Shown here one piece after another: positions 18,553-28,700 of a stretch of DNA of 64,000 nucleotides; the stretch's first letter is position 1; every line of letters begins with the position of its first letter. The stretch lies in NCBI GenBank assembly GCA_009691725.1, contig SIAP01000001.1, positions 96,128-160,127 on the forward strand. Direction: 5' to 3'. The notes under the pieces were generated by a model. That model was not told where the DNA came from and did no database searches. It worked only from the letters and a program-made list of their open reading frames with translations. Position numbers and translations under genes: made by a program. The stretch comes from Phycisphaerales bacterium. GTDB lineage: Bacteria > Planctomycetota > Phycisphaerae > Phycisphaerales > SM1A02.

Positions 18553-19536
18553 ATGCGCACGCTTGTCATCCGGATACTCGCGCCGATTCTTCTGGCTGCC
18601 ACTGCGATTGCATGGATCTCTCAAGGGACAATGTGGATGCCTCGGTGGATGGCAAACGTTGGATTGCGACTCTCGCTCTCGGAAGTTGCGATGGCTCAAC
18701 TGACCATTGGCATCTTGCTTGCGTCCACATTGACATTCGCCCTCTTGGGATCATGGGTGAAACCAGCGTTCATTCGCATTGCATTGATCGGCTATGCCTT
18801 CTGCGCTGTGGCAACGATCGCATCTGCTTTCGCTGGCAGTGGAGCGCAGTCGCTCGTGCTGCCAACGATTGGGTTGGTTGCTGCGCTGGGGCTGAACGCT
18901 CTCGCTGACCGCGCCGCCCCCACACTGCGAACACCCCGCCACGGTGCCAATGTGTGGATGTGCGGAGCGTTCGTTGCGATCTGGGTGGTGCCCATTGGAG
19001 TTGCTGCACAGATACCAATCGCGAACAGTTCGCTGACGGTCGGTGATGGGTCGGCCAATGGGCTGCAACGAGGACCAGCGAGTGTCGTGTTGGACTATGC
19101 GCACTGGCAAGGCCGAACACTTCCAGATACAGGACTGTCGAGACTTCTTCCATTGTTGACTGCGCTGACGATTGAAGGTCAATCGATCGTCATCCTGTAT
19201 AGCCCAGAGTGCGGTCATTGCAGAGAGCTCTTTGCCGAATACTTCACGCAGTCAATGGGCGAGGTCAAGGTCATTGCGGTGGAAGTCCCCCCAGCGCCGG
19301 GGAGTACACCGCTTGTGGGAGACAATCTCGGACCCATCGAGTGCCCGAGTTGCCAGTGGCTGTCGCTCCCAGCAGGCACGCATTACATCCTCAAACCCCC
19401 GACGATTCTGGTGGTCAAGGATGGGCGGGTGATCTGCGCAACCGATTCTGATTGGAAGGCATGCTTGGGTGATCCCCCATCACCAACCCCATCACCAACC
19501 CCATCACCAGCGTCTCCAACGGCGATCACTCCATAG
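18553..19536 (+). CDS. Membrane-anchored thioredoxin-like protein
   Basis: Four TM segments; VILYSPECGHCRELFAEYF, then IECPSCQWL; C-terminal PSPTPSPTPSPASP. Confidence 0.6.
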   Translation: MRTLVIRILAPILLAATAIAWISQGTMWMPRWMANVGLRLSLSEVAMAQLTIGILLASTLTFALLGSWVKPAFIRIALIGYAFCAVATIASAFAGSGAQSLVLPTIGLVAALGLNALADRAAPTLRTPRHGANVWMCGAFVAIWVVPIGVAAQIPIANSSLTVGDGSANGLQRGPASVVLDYAHWQGRTLPDTGLSRLLPLLTALTIEGQSIVILYSPECGHCRELFAEYFTQSMGEVKVIAVEVPPAPGSTPLVGDNLGPIECPSCQWLSLPAGTHYILKPPTILVVKDGRVICATDSDWKACLGDPPSPTPSPTPSPASPTAITP

Positions 19537-20569
19537 GTCGCGACTTCGCTGCGGGGCGCACTGCGCTGGATGTAATCGAAATCGTGCGAGCGCGAATCAC
19601 GACAAGACCTCCGTCACACTCGAATCTTCGCGGGCGGCGCGTCTCGTCGCAGATGCTCTGGGCAATGCTTCGAGTCACTTTCGGTTCCAGCGACATGGAG
19701 CGCAATCCAAAGACACTCGTCAAGAGCGCTGCGCATCGAACGACCCCGCAGGAACGCAAGGTCTCGCGCGGAATCTCGTCTGCCATCAAACCGTTCTGGA
19801 GCGCCATCTGCCGCAGCGCCCACGCACCACTTCGTGCGGCCTCGCTGGCGTGCAGGGCGTGCTTGGCCATCTGCGGCCACCGCGTCAAGAGTTCCGGGAT
19901 GACCCGATGTCGAAGAAAAGCGCGGGGCGAATCGATGTTCGCGTTGCTTGCATCGTCGCGCCACTCCAAATGCAGGTGTCGACACAATGACTCAATCTCG
20001 CGCCGACTCACAGACAGCAGCGGACGTGCAATTCGAATCCTGCTCCGTGGCGACGCAGCGCGAACCCACGGAATCGCAGCAAGTCCGCGGCTTCCAGCGC
20101 CCCGACCAATCCGCATCAACAACGTCTCGAGGACATCATCGCTTTGGTGGGCAAGAAGAATCCATGGCGTTCCGCTTCGCTTCGCTGCGCCCTCGAGCGC
20201 CGCAAGTCGAAGGGTGCGAGACTGTGCAGAGAGTCCCCCCTTCCCCGCCGCTGGTCTGATATCGATCGAAGAAAAGGCAACGCCGATTCGCGCACAGAGT
20301 GCCGCGCAATGGAGTTGTTCTTCGTCCGCCTCTTTTCGAAGATGGTGATGAACATAGACCGCAGACACGGTCAGCGCGCTTCTCGCGCGCTGCGCGAATG
20401 CTGCTGCGAGGACGACCAGTGCAGTTGAATCCACCCCCCCGCTCAAACCAACCAGCAGACTCTCGCCAGATTTCCATCGACAACGCATCGCAAGATTGCG
20501 CGCAAATGTCGCACAGATCGGGTGCCTGCGCGCCCGAAGCAAGATCGCATCCGTTGCAGTCGTTCTCAC
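19526..20569 (-). CDS. tilS: tRNA(Ile)-lysidine synthase
   Basis: PP-loop LLVGLSGGVDSTALVVLA, LAHQSDDVLETLLMRIGRGAGSRGLAAIPWVR. Confidence 0.9.
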   Translation of the reverse strand: MRTTATDAILLRARRHPICATFARNLAMRCRWKSGESLLVGLSGGVDSTALVVLAAAFAQRARSALTVSAVYVHHHLRKEADEEQLHCAALCARIGVAFSSIDIRPAAGKGGLSAQSRTLRLAALEGAAKRSGTPWILLAHQSDDVLETLLMRIGRGAGSRGLAAIPWVRAASPRSRIRIARPLLSVSRREIESLCRHLHLEWRDDASNANIDSPRAFLRHRVIPELLTRWPQMAKHALHASEAARSGAWALRQMALQNGLMADEIPRETLRSCGVVRCAALLTSVFGLRSMSLEPKVTRSIAQSICDETRRPRRFECDGGLVVIRARTISITSSAVRPAAKSRPME

Positions 20570-20573
20570 ACGG

Positions 20574-21377
20574 TCATGCTACGGCGATGCGTGTGCGTGG
20601 CGAAGCGTTCGATGCGCTGCGCCGCTGTGTGGCAGTTGCCGCAGGAGTTGGTGTCGCGACCGGTGCAGCGAGTGCGCATCGAACCATTCGTTCGACCGCG
20701 AGTGGGTCATCTGCAGTCGCATCGGCGCCAATTTCTTCAGCGAGGCCCGGGGCACGAGCAAAGACACCGCCGCCGCAGATCACTGGGAAACTGGGGCGCG
20801 ACTGCGCCTCTCTGAGCATGTCAATGAGTTGGCGGATCCGTGGCGCGTCGGACGCGGCGGCGGCGAATACGACCAGCGCGTCGGGTTTGCGCTGTCCAAT
20901 CTCGGAGATGATTTCGTCGTTGGCGACGCCACCCGCTGCGAAAAACACGCAGTATCCACTCGCCTCCAGCAAATCGCTGCATAGTTGGCCAGCGAGATCT
21001 TCTGATTCATTTGGTCCGCAGACGCACAGCAGCGTTCGACCATTGCGCGGTGCCTGCTCGTAGCGAGCCTGCGCCTGATCGACGAGCATGCGTAGGAGTC
21101 GAGTGGCGTACTGATACGCGAGCGTGGTGAGTTGGTCATGACGCCACATACGAAAGATCGTCTGCATCGTTGGCCAGTACAACTCGTGTGCGAGTTGCGT
21201 CGCGGTCAATCCATGTCCGTGGACCTGCTCGATGAAGGTGCGCGTGGCGAGGCGATCTCCGGCAACGGAGAGTTGGAGGAGGCGTTCGAGGGCGAGCTCC
21301 GTATTCATGAGTGGCTTGGTCATGTTTGTCTTGCTTGTCTTGTTTGTCATGTTGCTCTGGTTGGTCTGGTTGGTCAT
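20574..21377 (-). CDS. B12-binding-domain-like sensor protein
   Basis: Helical N-domain (ELYWPTMQTIFRMW..) plus Rossmann-like half LLCVCGPNESEDLAGQLCSDLLEASGYCVFFAAGG..PVICGGGVF; N-terminal Asn/Thr/Lys-rich tail. Confidence 0.65.
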   Translation of the reverse strand: MTNQTNQSNMTNKTSKTNMTKPLMNTELALERLLQLSVAGDRLATRTFIEQVHGHGLTATQLAHELYWPTMQTIFRMWRHDQLTTLAYQYATRLLRMLVDQAQARYEQAPRNGRTLLCVCGPNESEDLAGQLCSDLLEASGYCVFFAAGGVANDEIISEIGQRKPDALVVFAAAASDAPRIRQLIDMLREAQSRPSFPVICGGGVFARAPGLAEEIGADATADDPLAVERMVRCALAAPVATPTPAATATQRRSASNASPRTRIAVA

Positions 21378-21487
21378 GGACTTCTTTTCGACTGTGCGCG
21401 CTCCGAAAATCCCAGCAGGACAAAGGAACTCCTCGAGAGCGTTATTCGCTACTGGGAAATGCATTATCAACCGTGAAAGTGAGTCGA

Positions 21488-21493
21488 TAGGAT
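21488..21493 (+). promoter_or_regulatory. Candidate leaderless -10 TAGGAT for ubiE
   Basis: Ends 7 nt before GTG 21500. Confidence 0.5.
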
Positions 21494-21499
21494 CGGGTT

Positions 21500-22327
21500 G
21501 TGGCATCCTCTTACGAAAATCCATCTTCGACGACGCCAACTGGCGATGCCACGACTCCAGTTGCGACAGACCCGTCGTTGAGTTGGGATAGCGCCTCGCT
21601 TCGTGGCAACCCACACGACCGAGACGACAAAGCAATGCGAGTTCGAGAGATGTTCACGGCGATCGCACACGCATACGACCTCAACAATCGCGTGCACTCG
21701 CTGGGTCTCGATCAATCGTGGCGTCGAAAAGCGGTGCAGCTTGCAGAACCAGTGGTCGGCGCAGAAGTGTTGGATGTCGCGTGTGGCACTGGGGATCTCT
21801 CGCAGTCGTTTGCGCTCGCTGGCGCCAAGCGCGTGATCGGGCTGGACTACACCCCGGCCATGTTGGATCAGGCACGCATGAAGGCTGCTCGCAAGGGTGG
21901 CGCCTGTGGCCGGATCGAATATGTGCAAGGCGATGCGCAAGAGCTTCCCTATTCCAGCCGCTGCATGGACATCGTGTCGATTGCCTTTGGCATTCGAAAT
22001 GTGGCAGATCCACTGCGCGCAATTCACGAGTTCCATCGCGTGCTGCGCCCGGGGGGTCGGTTAGTGGTGCTGGAATTCGCCGAGCCGCAGCACCCGGTGA
22101 TCCGTTTCATGCATCGCATCTACACCCACCACATCATGCCGTGGACCGCGACAATCCTTGCGCGCGATGGCTCCGGCGCTTATCGCTATCTCCCCCGATC
22201 CGTCCAGACATTCCTCGATCCCTCGGCACTCGCGACCCAACTGAAGAGCGCCGGGTTCTCCAAAGTTTCCCAGCATCCATTGACGATGGGTACCTGTGTC
22301 GTCACTGTTGGAGAGGTGTCGACATGA
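21500..22327 (+). CDS. ubiE: UbiE/MenG demethylmenaquinone methyltransferase
   Basis: VLDVACGTGDLSQSFALAGAKRVIGLDYTPAML, ELPYSSRCMDIVSIAFGIRNVADPLRAIHEFHRVLRPGGRLVVLEF. Confidence 0.92.
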   Translation: MASSYENPSSTTPTGDATTPVATDPSLSWDSASLRGNPHDRDDKAMRVREMFTAIAHAYDLNNRVHSLGLDQSWRRKAVQLAEPVVGAEVLDVACGTGDLSQSFALAGAKRVIGLDYTPAMLDQARMKAARKGGACGRIEYVQGDAQELPYSSRCMDIVSIAFGIRNVADPLRAIHEFHRVLRPGGRLVVLEFAEPQHPVIRFMHRIYTHHIMPWTATILARDGSGAYRYLPRSVQTFLDPSALATQLKSAGFSKVSQHPLTMGTCVVTVGEVST

Positions 22328-22376
22328 TCGATAATCGCTCCACAGTTCCGAGAAACGACTACACTGGAAATTGCCC

Positions 22377-23303
22377 ATGATCTTCGATGTAATGACACGC
22401 GCGTGGCACTCGCCAGAGCAACTCGGCTTCGAGTTGGCGGAGGGAATCCGAAATCAATCTCGCCGTCCGGGTGGTCTTGACGGCACAATCGGATCGCACA
22501 CGCGTGCCATGGAGTGCGTCGGTTGCGCACTGGTCCATGGATTCAAGTCTCAGGCCCTCTCGGCCGTTGTTCCGCCGGAGTTCGTCGCAGATGTGGTCTC
22601 TCGACAGCCACATCGACTCGCAGGAGTTGCTGGAATCGACCCGATGTCCCCATCGTGGTCCGACGATCTGGATCACGCACGATCGCTAGGACTTGCTGCG
22701 GTCACGGTCTCCCCCTCCGCGCAGGGATTTCACCCAACCCATTCCAATGCCATGCGCTTCTTTGATCGCTGCGCGTTCGAACGCCTTCCCGTCTTTGTGA
22801 GTCGACCAGGAATCTTGTCGCCCGCGATGATCTTGGAGTATGACCGTCCTACTCCATGGGATGAAGTTGCACGGACCTTCCCTGCACTGAAGATCATCAT
22901 CGCCGAAATCGGTGCTCCTTGGATTGATGAGACCATTGCACTGCTGTCGAAACACCCCGGCATCTATGCCGATACGAGCGGGCTCGCCTCGCAGTCGTGG
23001 CGGCTGTACACCACGCTGCTGCATGCACACGAGGTTGGAGTCCTCGAGAAGATATTCTTCGGTTCTGGATTCCCATTCGCATCTCCCGCCGCTGCGGTGG
23101 AGGCGATCTACTCACTCAATTCGTATGCGCTTGGAACAAACCTCTCGTCGATCCCACGCGCGGCTCTTCGACTGATCGTGGAACGCAATCCGATTACAAC
23201 GCTTGGCATGACGGCGCCTCTCACGATCGGAGCACACGCGACCCATGCACCTGCCACCGATCGATCTGCGTTTAGTGCGGGAACGCACTCACCCCAGCGG
23301 TGA
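22377..23303 (+). CDS. Amidohydrolase family protein
   Basis: GVAGIDPMSPSW..., LKIIIAEIGAPWIDETIALLSKHPGIYADTSG, FGSGFPFASPAAAVEAIYS. Confidence 0.75.
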   Translation: MIFDVMTRAWHSPEQLGFELAEGIRNQSRRPGGLDGTIGSHTRAMECVGCALVHGFKSQALSAVVPPEFVADVVSRQPHRLAGVAGIDPMSPSWSDDLDHARSLGLAAVTVSPSAQGFHPTHSNAMRFFDRCAFERLPVFVSRPGILSPAMILEYDRPTPWDEVARTFPALKIIIAEIGAPWIDETIALLSKHPGIYADTSGLASQSWRLYTTLLHAHEVGVLEKIFFGSGFPFASPAAAVEAIYSLNSYALGTNLSSIPRAALRLIVERNPITTLGMTAPLTIGAHATHAPATDRSAFSAGTHSPQR

Positions 23304-24037
23304 TGGCGACACTGACACACAACTCGCGCTGGTGGATCCCAGTCGTCACTCCGTTGGCGACTTCTTGCGCGGCAGCGTGCGTGACTGTGTTCTTTCCCCT
23401 CTGCTTGGTGGGATGCATGTTTGCTGCGGGATGCGGCGTCGGTGCAGTAGGACGATTGGAAGTCACATCGATGGGAGACAGCCCAAGAACGCTTGTGACA
23501 GATCTCGGGGTGAGCACCTACGCACTCGAACTTGCCAACACATCGTTCATGATGAGCGATATCACCCAAGAAACGCTCCAGGACTCCACATCGATTTACG
23601 GTCATGTGCTGCATGTCGAACTCCTGTGGGTTCCAAAGGCTGGCCACACCGCCGTTGATCCGGCCGCGACCAATACAAGTATTCGCCTTGTCGTTTTCTC
23701 TGGAAAGGAGATTGGCGTGTATGGAGGCGGTGGATTCGCGTGGCCGACTGGTGAGCCGGGCGAGCCCCAATACGGACTCGACATCGTTGGATCCAATGTC
23801 TCTCTCCTCGCTGCAACATCCGGATTCATCGACCTGCTCAGCCCCGCACAACTGACGGGTCGCTTGACGAGTCGATTGGATGACGCCAAAACACGACAGA
23901 TGCGAAGAGCCACGAGCCAGTGCGTGACCAACGCACTCAAGCGCGTCCAATGGGTTGGACCGATGTCAGGCGATCTGCAAGAACGGGCGCGCTCGCCAAT
24001 GGATGGGTCATCAATTGATGATGTCGTCTTTCGTTGA
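23300..24037 (+). CDS. Exported protein of unknown function
   Basis: ATGA overlap with upstream gene; hydrophobic N-terminus ending LVGCMFAAGCGVGAVG. Confidence 0.6.
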   Translation: MMATLTHNSRWWIPVVTPLATSCAAACVTVFFPLCLVGCMFAAGCGVGAVGRLEVTSMGDSPRTLVTDLGVSTYALELANTSFMMSDITQETLQDSTSIYGHVLHVELLWVPKAGHTAVDPAATNTSIRLVVFSGKEIGVYGGGGFAWPTGEPGEPQYGLDIVGSNVSLLAATSGFIDLLSPAQLTGRLTSRLDDAKTRQMRRATSQCVTNALKRVQWVGPMSGDLQERARSPMDGSSIDDVVFR

Positions 24038-24739
24038 GCCGCTGGCTTTCGCTGAGCCGCTAGCCGCAAAGAGTCCCCGTGCGATGGCGATCATCGCCGC
24101 AGTGCATGGTGTGGCAACGGGTGGAACCTCGAGTCGGTGGATGAGTTGAAACTCTGAATACTCCCAATTGGGCGGAGCATCGGGCGGATTCTCCATCTCG
24201 AGCTGATGAACGACCTCCCAGTTTCGCGTTTCTCCGTCGAAGATCAGCGCAGCGGCACGTGGCGGTCGTGCACAACGAACACCACACTCCTCCATCAATT
24301 CCCGTTCGATGCCGACCGATGGGTCTTCGCCGGGCTCTACGGCTCCGCCTGGCGCGAACTCCCACTGACCCGGATAGGTTGCGCAGGACTCTGAACGCCT
24401 TCCAATCAGCCACCGACCCTGCCAATGCGCGATGCCCTTTGTTCCAAGCCCGATGAAACCAGTTTCCACGCCGACGCTGCGGACTGCGCCCATTCGGTAG
24501 TTCGTCCGAGTCACGTGAACCGTCGCTCCTCCGTGTCCATCGCGATGCACGCCGATGACATGCCAGCATGCGCCATCGGTGAAGTGCGGATGCGCGTCGG
24601 TCAGTGCGTCCCATGCGAGCGCGATGCTGTCGATGGAAGCTCTGGGAACAAATGGAATGGAACTCGGCTGGACCCGTGGCGGTCGCCGAAGCCAGATGAT
24701 CCGATCACTGCTGCGCATGGGATCCCGAGGCATCGGCAT
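24011..24739 (-). CDS. NUDIX hydrolase
   Basis: WEFAPGGAVEPGEDPSVGIERELMEECGV (Nudix box-like). Confidence 0.8.
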   Translation of the reverse strand: MPMPRDPMRSSDRIIWLRRPPRVQPSSIPFVPRASIDSIALAWDALTDAHPHFTDGACWHVIGVHRDGHGGATVHVTRTNYRMGAVRSVGVETGFIGLGTKGIAHWQGRWLIGRRSESCATYPGQWEFAPGGAVEPGEDPSVGIERELMEECGVRCARPPRAAALIFDGETRNWEVVHQLEMENPPDAPPNWEYSEFQLIHRLEVPPVATPCTAAMIAIARGLFAASGSAKASGSTKDDIIN

Positions 24740-24893
24740 CGAGCGTCGGCAGAAATTTTTGTCGAGTGATCACCTACGGATCGTAGTCCACGACTTCATC
24801 ACCTACTAGGGATCGTGGTGCACAACCCGACCGAGTTTCGTCCCCAAGAAATCTCGTCAGAAACCCCCCGTGACAGGCCGATGTAGAGCATCT

Positions 24894-25112
24894 ATGACGC
24901 ACGAGCACCGCACTCCAACAGTCGACCACCTCGTCGAATCCATCGTCGCGATGAGCCCCAGCGCAGACCGGCAGTGGCTCCTGGACTTTGATGCGTACGA
25001 CCTCATGCGGTACCTCCAACACCTCGAGTGCGCACTCGAACCGAGAACGACCGCGTCACCGTGGCAACGCCTTGGCGATACTCCGGCGATCGTCTGGCGC
25101 ACCGGGGAGTGA
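24894..25112 (+). CDS. Small hypothetical protein (72 aa)
   Basis: MTHEHRTPTVDHLVESIVAMSPSADRQWLLDFDAYDLMRYLQHLE...; fills an otherwise empty gap. Confidence 0.4.
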   Translation: MTHEHRTPTVDHLVESIVAMSPSADRQWLLDFDAYDLMRYLQHLECALEPRTTASPWQRLGDTPAIVWRTGE

Positions 25113-25116
25113 CGCA

Positions 25117-25161
25117 GATCCTCGCAGAGATCTCGCGGGGATCTCGCGGGGATCTCGCAGA
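25117..25161. repeat. 11-bp tandem repeat GATCTCGCGGG (about 4 copies)
   Basis: gatcctcgcaga gatctcgcggg gatctcgcggg gatctcgcaga. Confidence 0.9.
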
Positions 25162-25208
25162 ATGCTGAACGAGGTTTTTCAGAGTCGAGTGAATTCCGAC
25201 ACGGTGCG

Positions 25209-25691
25209 CTACTGGCGTTCTCGTGAGGCGAGGAAGATGGCGAGTTGCTTCTTGAGCAATCGCAATCCAAGAAGCCCCCGCACCCGCGTCAACAACTCGA
25301 CCTTATTGACCGGCTTGGAAACGAAGTCATCGCATCCAGACTCGACCGCTCGCTCCATATCCCCCAGTTCGTGGAGCGCGGTCACCATGATGATGACTGT
25401 GTCGCGGGTTGCTGGATTCGCCTTGATCTTTTGACAGACTTCAAATCCAGACATCCGAGGCATCATCACATCCAACAAGACAAGGTCGGGATGATCACCT
25501 TCAATTCGTGCGATTGCCTCGAGCCCATCGCGGGCGATGAGGATGCGGCATGGCAGACTCTCCATATACGCCTGAATCAGTTCGAGGTTTTGCGCGTTGT
25601 CATCGACGATGAGAACCGTTCCCGTGCTCAAGTCCACCTCGGACGCGCCGTCGTGTGCTGGGAATGTTCCAGTTCCTGTCGATCCGCTCAT
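25209..25691 (-). CDS. Stand-alone response regulator receiver protein
   Basis: VLIVDDNAQNLELIQAYM, DLVLLDVMMPRMSGFEV, VTALHE, VSKPVNKVELLTRV. Confidence 0.92.
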   Translation of the reverse strand: MSGSTGTGTFPAHDGASEVDLSTGTVLIVDDNAQNLELIQAYMESLPCRILIARDGLEAIARIEGDHPDLVLLDVMMPRMSGFEVCQKIKANPATRDTVIIMVTALHELGDMERAVESGCDDFVSKPVNKVELLTRVRGLLGLRLLKKQLAIFLASRERQ

Positions 25692-25697
25692 GCCGGA

Positions 25698-25703
25698 AGT
25701 GTA
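25698..25703 (-). promoter_or_regulatory. Candidate leaderless -10 TACACT for response regulator
   Basis: Ends 7 nt before ATG 25691. Confidence 0.5.
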
Positions 25704-25751
25704 CGAGGATCTCGCGCTTTCTCCACGGCGACGACCGACCGTGACCTACCT

Positions 25752-28700
25752 TCAACTCGAAGCGCAATCCTGCATCGCACGAGCGACTAACTCGATGGGA
25801 TGGAGAGCCGTTCGCGCAGTCCCATCCGTCACTTGATGGCGGCAACTCGAGCCTGGTGCGCAGACAATGGAATCATCATGCGCGCGAATTGCTGGAAAGA
25901 GATCTTGCTCTCCAATGCGCATCGAAAGGTCGTAACTCTGTTCGCGAAAGCCAAATCCCCCTGCCATACCGCAGCAGCCCGTGGCGAGCGCCTCCACTTG
26001 ATTGGGAAAGATCCGCTGTAACAACCCAAGTGATGTACCCGCCCCCCACAGTGCCTTCTGGTGGCAGTGCGCATGAAGCAGGATCGATTCGCGCGTGTGG
26101 GCGAAGGCGGGGCGAATGGGATGACTCTCCCACCGATCATTCAAGAACTCCTCAATCATCCACGACTTCGACGCAAGCCCTCGCAGAGATTGCAGATCGA
26201 CCCCCATTTTGAGTTCGAGCCAATCGTCCTTGATTGCAGAAAGGCACGAGGGCTCGAGTGCAAGAATTGCAACCGCTCCTTCGCGGCGCATGGCGTCAAG
26301 AAGTGCAGTCGCAGTCGCACGCGTCGTGCGTGCTGCGTCCGCAAGCATCCCACACGAAATCGCGGCTCGCCCGCAGCAGCCTGCGTGCGGAAGCACCACG
26401 CGATATCCAAATGCCTCGAGGACCTCGACTGCAGCACGGCCAACCTCGGGCGTCGACCACTGCGTGAAGCAATCGGGAAGCAACAGGACCGTCGGTTGCT
26501 CTTGGAGGGATCGTGGTCCATCCTGCTGGACTCGCAACTTCGCGCGGCGTTCCATCCACGATCGAAGCGCAGGACCGAACTGGGGAAGCGATCTCTTTGA
26601 CGACATTCCAAGAAGCGCCGCGACCAGCGCACGTACGGGAGTTTGTCGAACGAGCGCACTGGCGATCGGCCAGATCGCAGAACCAAGTCGATTGATGATC
26701 TGCACATTCGCCATCGCACGAACGCGCCATGGCACACCACCACGACGCCAGTACTCCTGTGCCGTGAACTCGGCTTTCAACTTGGAGATGTCGACGTTGC
26801 TTGGACACTCCGTCTTGCACGACTTGCACGAGAGGCAGAGCTCCAGCGTTGCCTTGGTCTCTGGATCGCTCCACCGCTTCGCCGAGGTTGCATCACCACT
26901 GCCAAACTGTCCGGAGACGGCCAGCCGGAGCGCATTGGCACGACCTCGGGTGGCGTGACGCTCATCCTTCAGCACGCGGTACGAGGGGCACATCGTGGAG
27001 CCCGGCGTGAGCCGTCGGCAGAGCCCAGCCCCATTGCACTGCTCGAGCGCATGGCCAAATCCCTCCTCGCGGTCGTAGCGAAAGAATGTCTCGACCTCGC
27101 CAAGATGGACGAACTGTGCGTCATCTGGTCGAACTCGCAGTTTCGAAGTGATCTGGCGTGGGTCGTCGTTGTTCACCAGGTTGCCTGGGTTCAACAGTCC
27201 CTGCGGATCGAAGAGTTTCTTGACGTCTCGGATTGCCTGTGCAATCACGGGACCAAGCACCCGAGTCAGGAGTGGACTGCGCACGCGTCCATCACCGTGC
27301 TCACCACTGAGAGCGCCGCCATACTTCACAACGAGGTCAGCGACGTCGATCGCAATCGCGCGCATCGTTGCGAGTCCCTCCTCAGTGCCGATTGCCACAA
27401 GTGGACGGATGTGCAGGCAACCAACTGATGCGTGGGCGTAGTACGCAGCAGTACTGCCATGTCGCGCGACGATCGCTCGAAACTCTTCAACGAACTCTCC
27501 CAGTCGCGAGGGATCGACCGCCGTGTCTTCCACGAACGTGACTGGACGGCGAATCCCAGGGATGCCATGCAAGAGCGGCTCGCCAGCTTTGCGAATTCGC
27601 CACGCGGCATCCATCGCGACCGCATCGAAGTGCCGGACCATTGGGACACCAGGGAGAGCGCGCCCGAGCAACGCCATTTTCTCGTCGAGTTCCGCCTTGG
27701 AATCGGCGAAGTACTGCACATACATCACTGCGTTGACACACCCCGAGGGAGGTTGTGGCAGCACTTCAACATCGCGGAGGAAACTCGGATTTTTCCGCGC
27801 CATGCTGATGACCATGTCATCGATCAATTCCACTGCGCTGGGCTTTGTGGCGATGATCCCCATCAACGGTGCCAGTGCTTCGCGAACGCCATCAAACCCA
27901 AAAATCGCCAGACCGCGGAACTTCGGCACTGCCACCAGCGCCAACTGCGCCTGCAGGATGATCGCTAATGTGCCCTCCGACCCGCAGACCAGGTGCGCAA
28001 GGTTGACACGATCAAATGTGCCTGGAGTCGACGCTCGCATTTGCTCGATGAGAATGTCGAAGTTGTAACCGTCCACATGACGGCGAATCTTTGGTGTTCG
28101 GTGCTCGATCTCACCTGCGATCGGCAGGAGAATCTCCGCAAGCTTTCGAGTGAGTGCTGCGATGCGTGGATCGCGCTCGCTTTGCCCCTGAGCAAAGTGC
28201 ATACGAGAACCATCAGACAGAATGACATCGACCGCCACCAGATGTTCAACGGTGCGCCCGTACAGAATCGAGTTTGCGCCTGCCGAGTTGTTGCCGATCA
28301 TCCCGCCGATGGTTGCATGCGAACTGGTTGCGACATCTGGACCGAACATCAATCCAAGCGGTGCGAGGGTCCGATTCAGTTGATCCAGGACGACTCCAGG
28401 TTCCACGCGGACTGTCCGTTCAACGGGATCGACCTGGTTGATTCCCCTGCAATTCGCACTGAAATCAATCACGACCGCTTCGTTGACCGTCTGTCCAGCG
28501 AGCGCAGTTCCCCCGCCGCGTGCGAGAATCGCAACTCCCAAGTCTGCGCACACCTCGACCGCCACGACACCATCTGCAACCGAACTCGGAATCACAACGC
28601 CGATCGGCTCCACTTGATAAATGCTCGCATCGGTTGCGTAGAGCATTCTGTCGTGCGCAGCAAATCGAATCTCACCCGACACCTTTTGCGCGAGCGCGTC

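Noticed and set aside
17481-18602. 373-aa minus-strand ORF
   Set aside because: Antisense to the MauE/Trx-like gene; Arg-rich, no coherent domain
19476-19512. 12-bp repeat ccatcaccaacc as an intergenic element
   Set aside because: It is in frame and encodes the PSPTPSPTPSPASP tail of the thioredoxin-like protein, though its position next to a convergent end is noted
24882-24894. Leaderless promoter for the small ORF at 24894
   Set aside because: TAGAGC is at the wrong spacing and lacks the final T, so it does not fit the pattern
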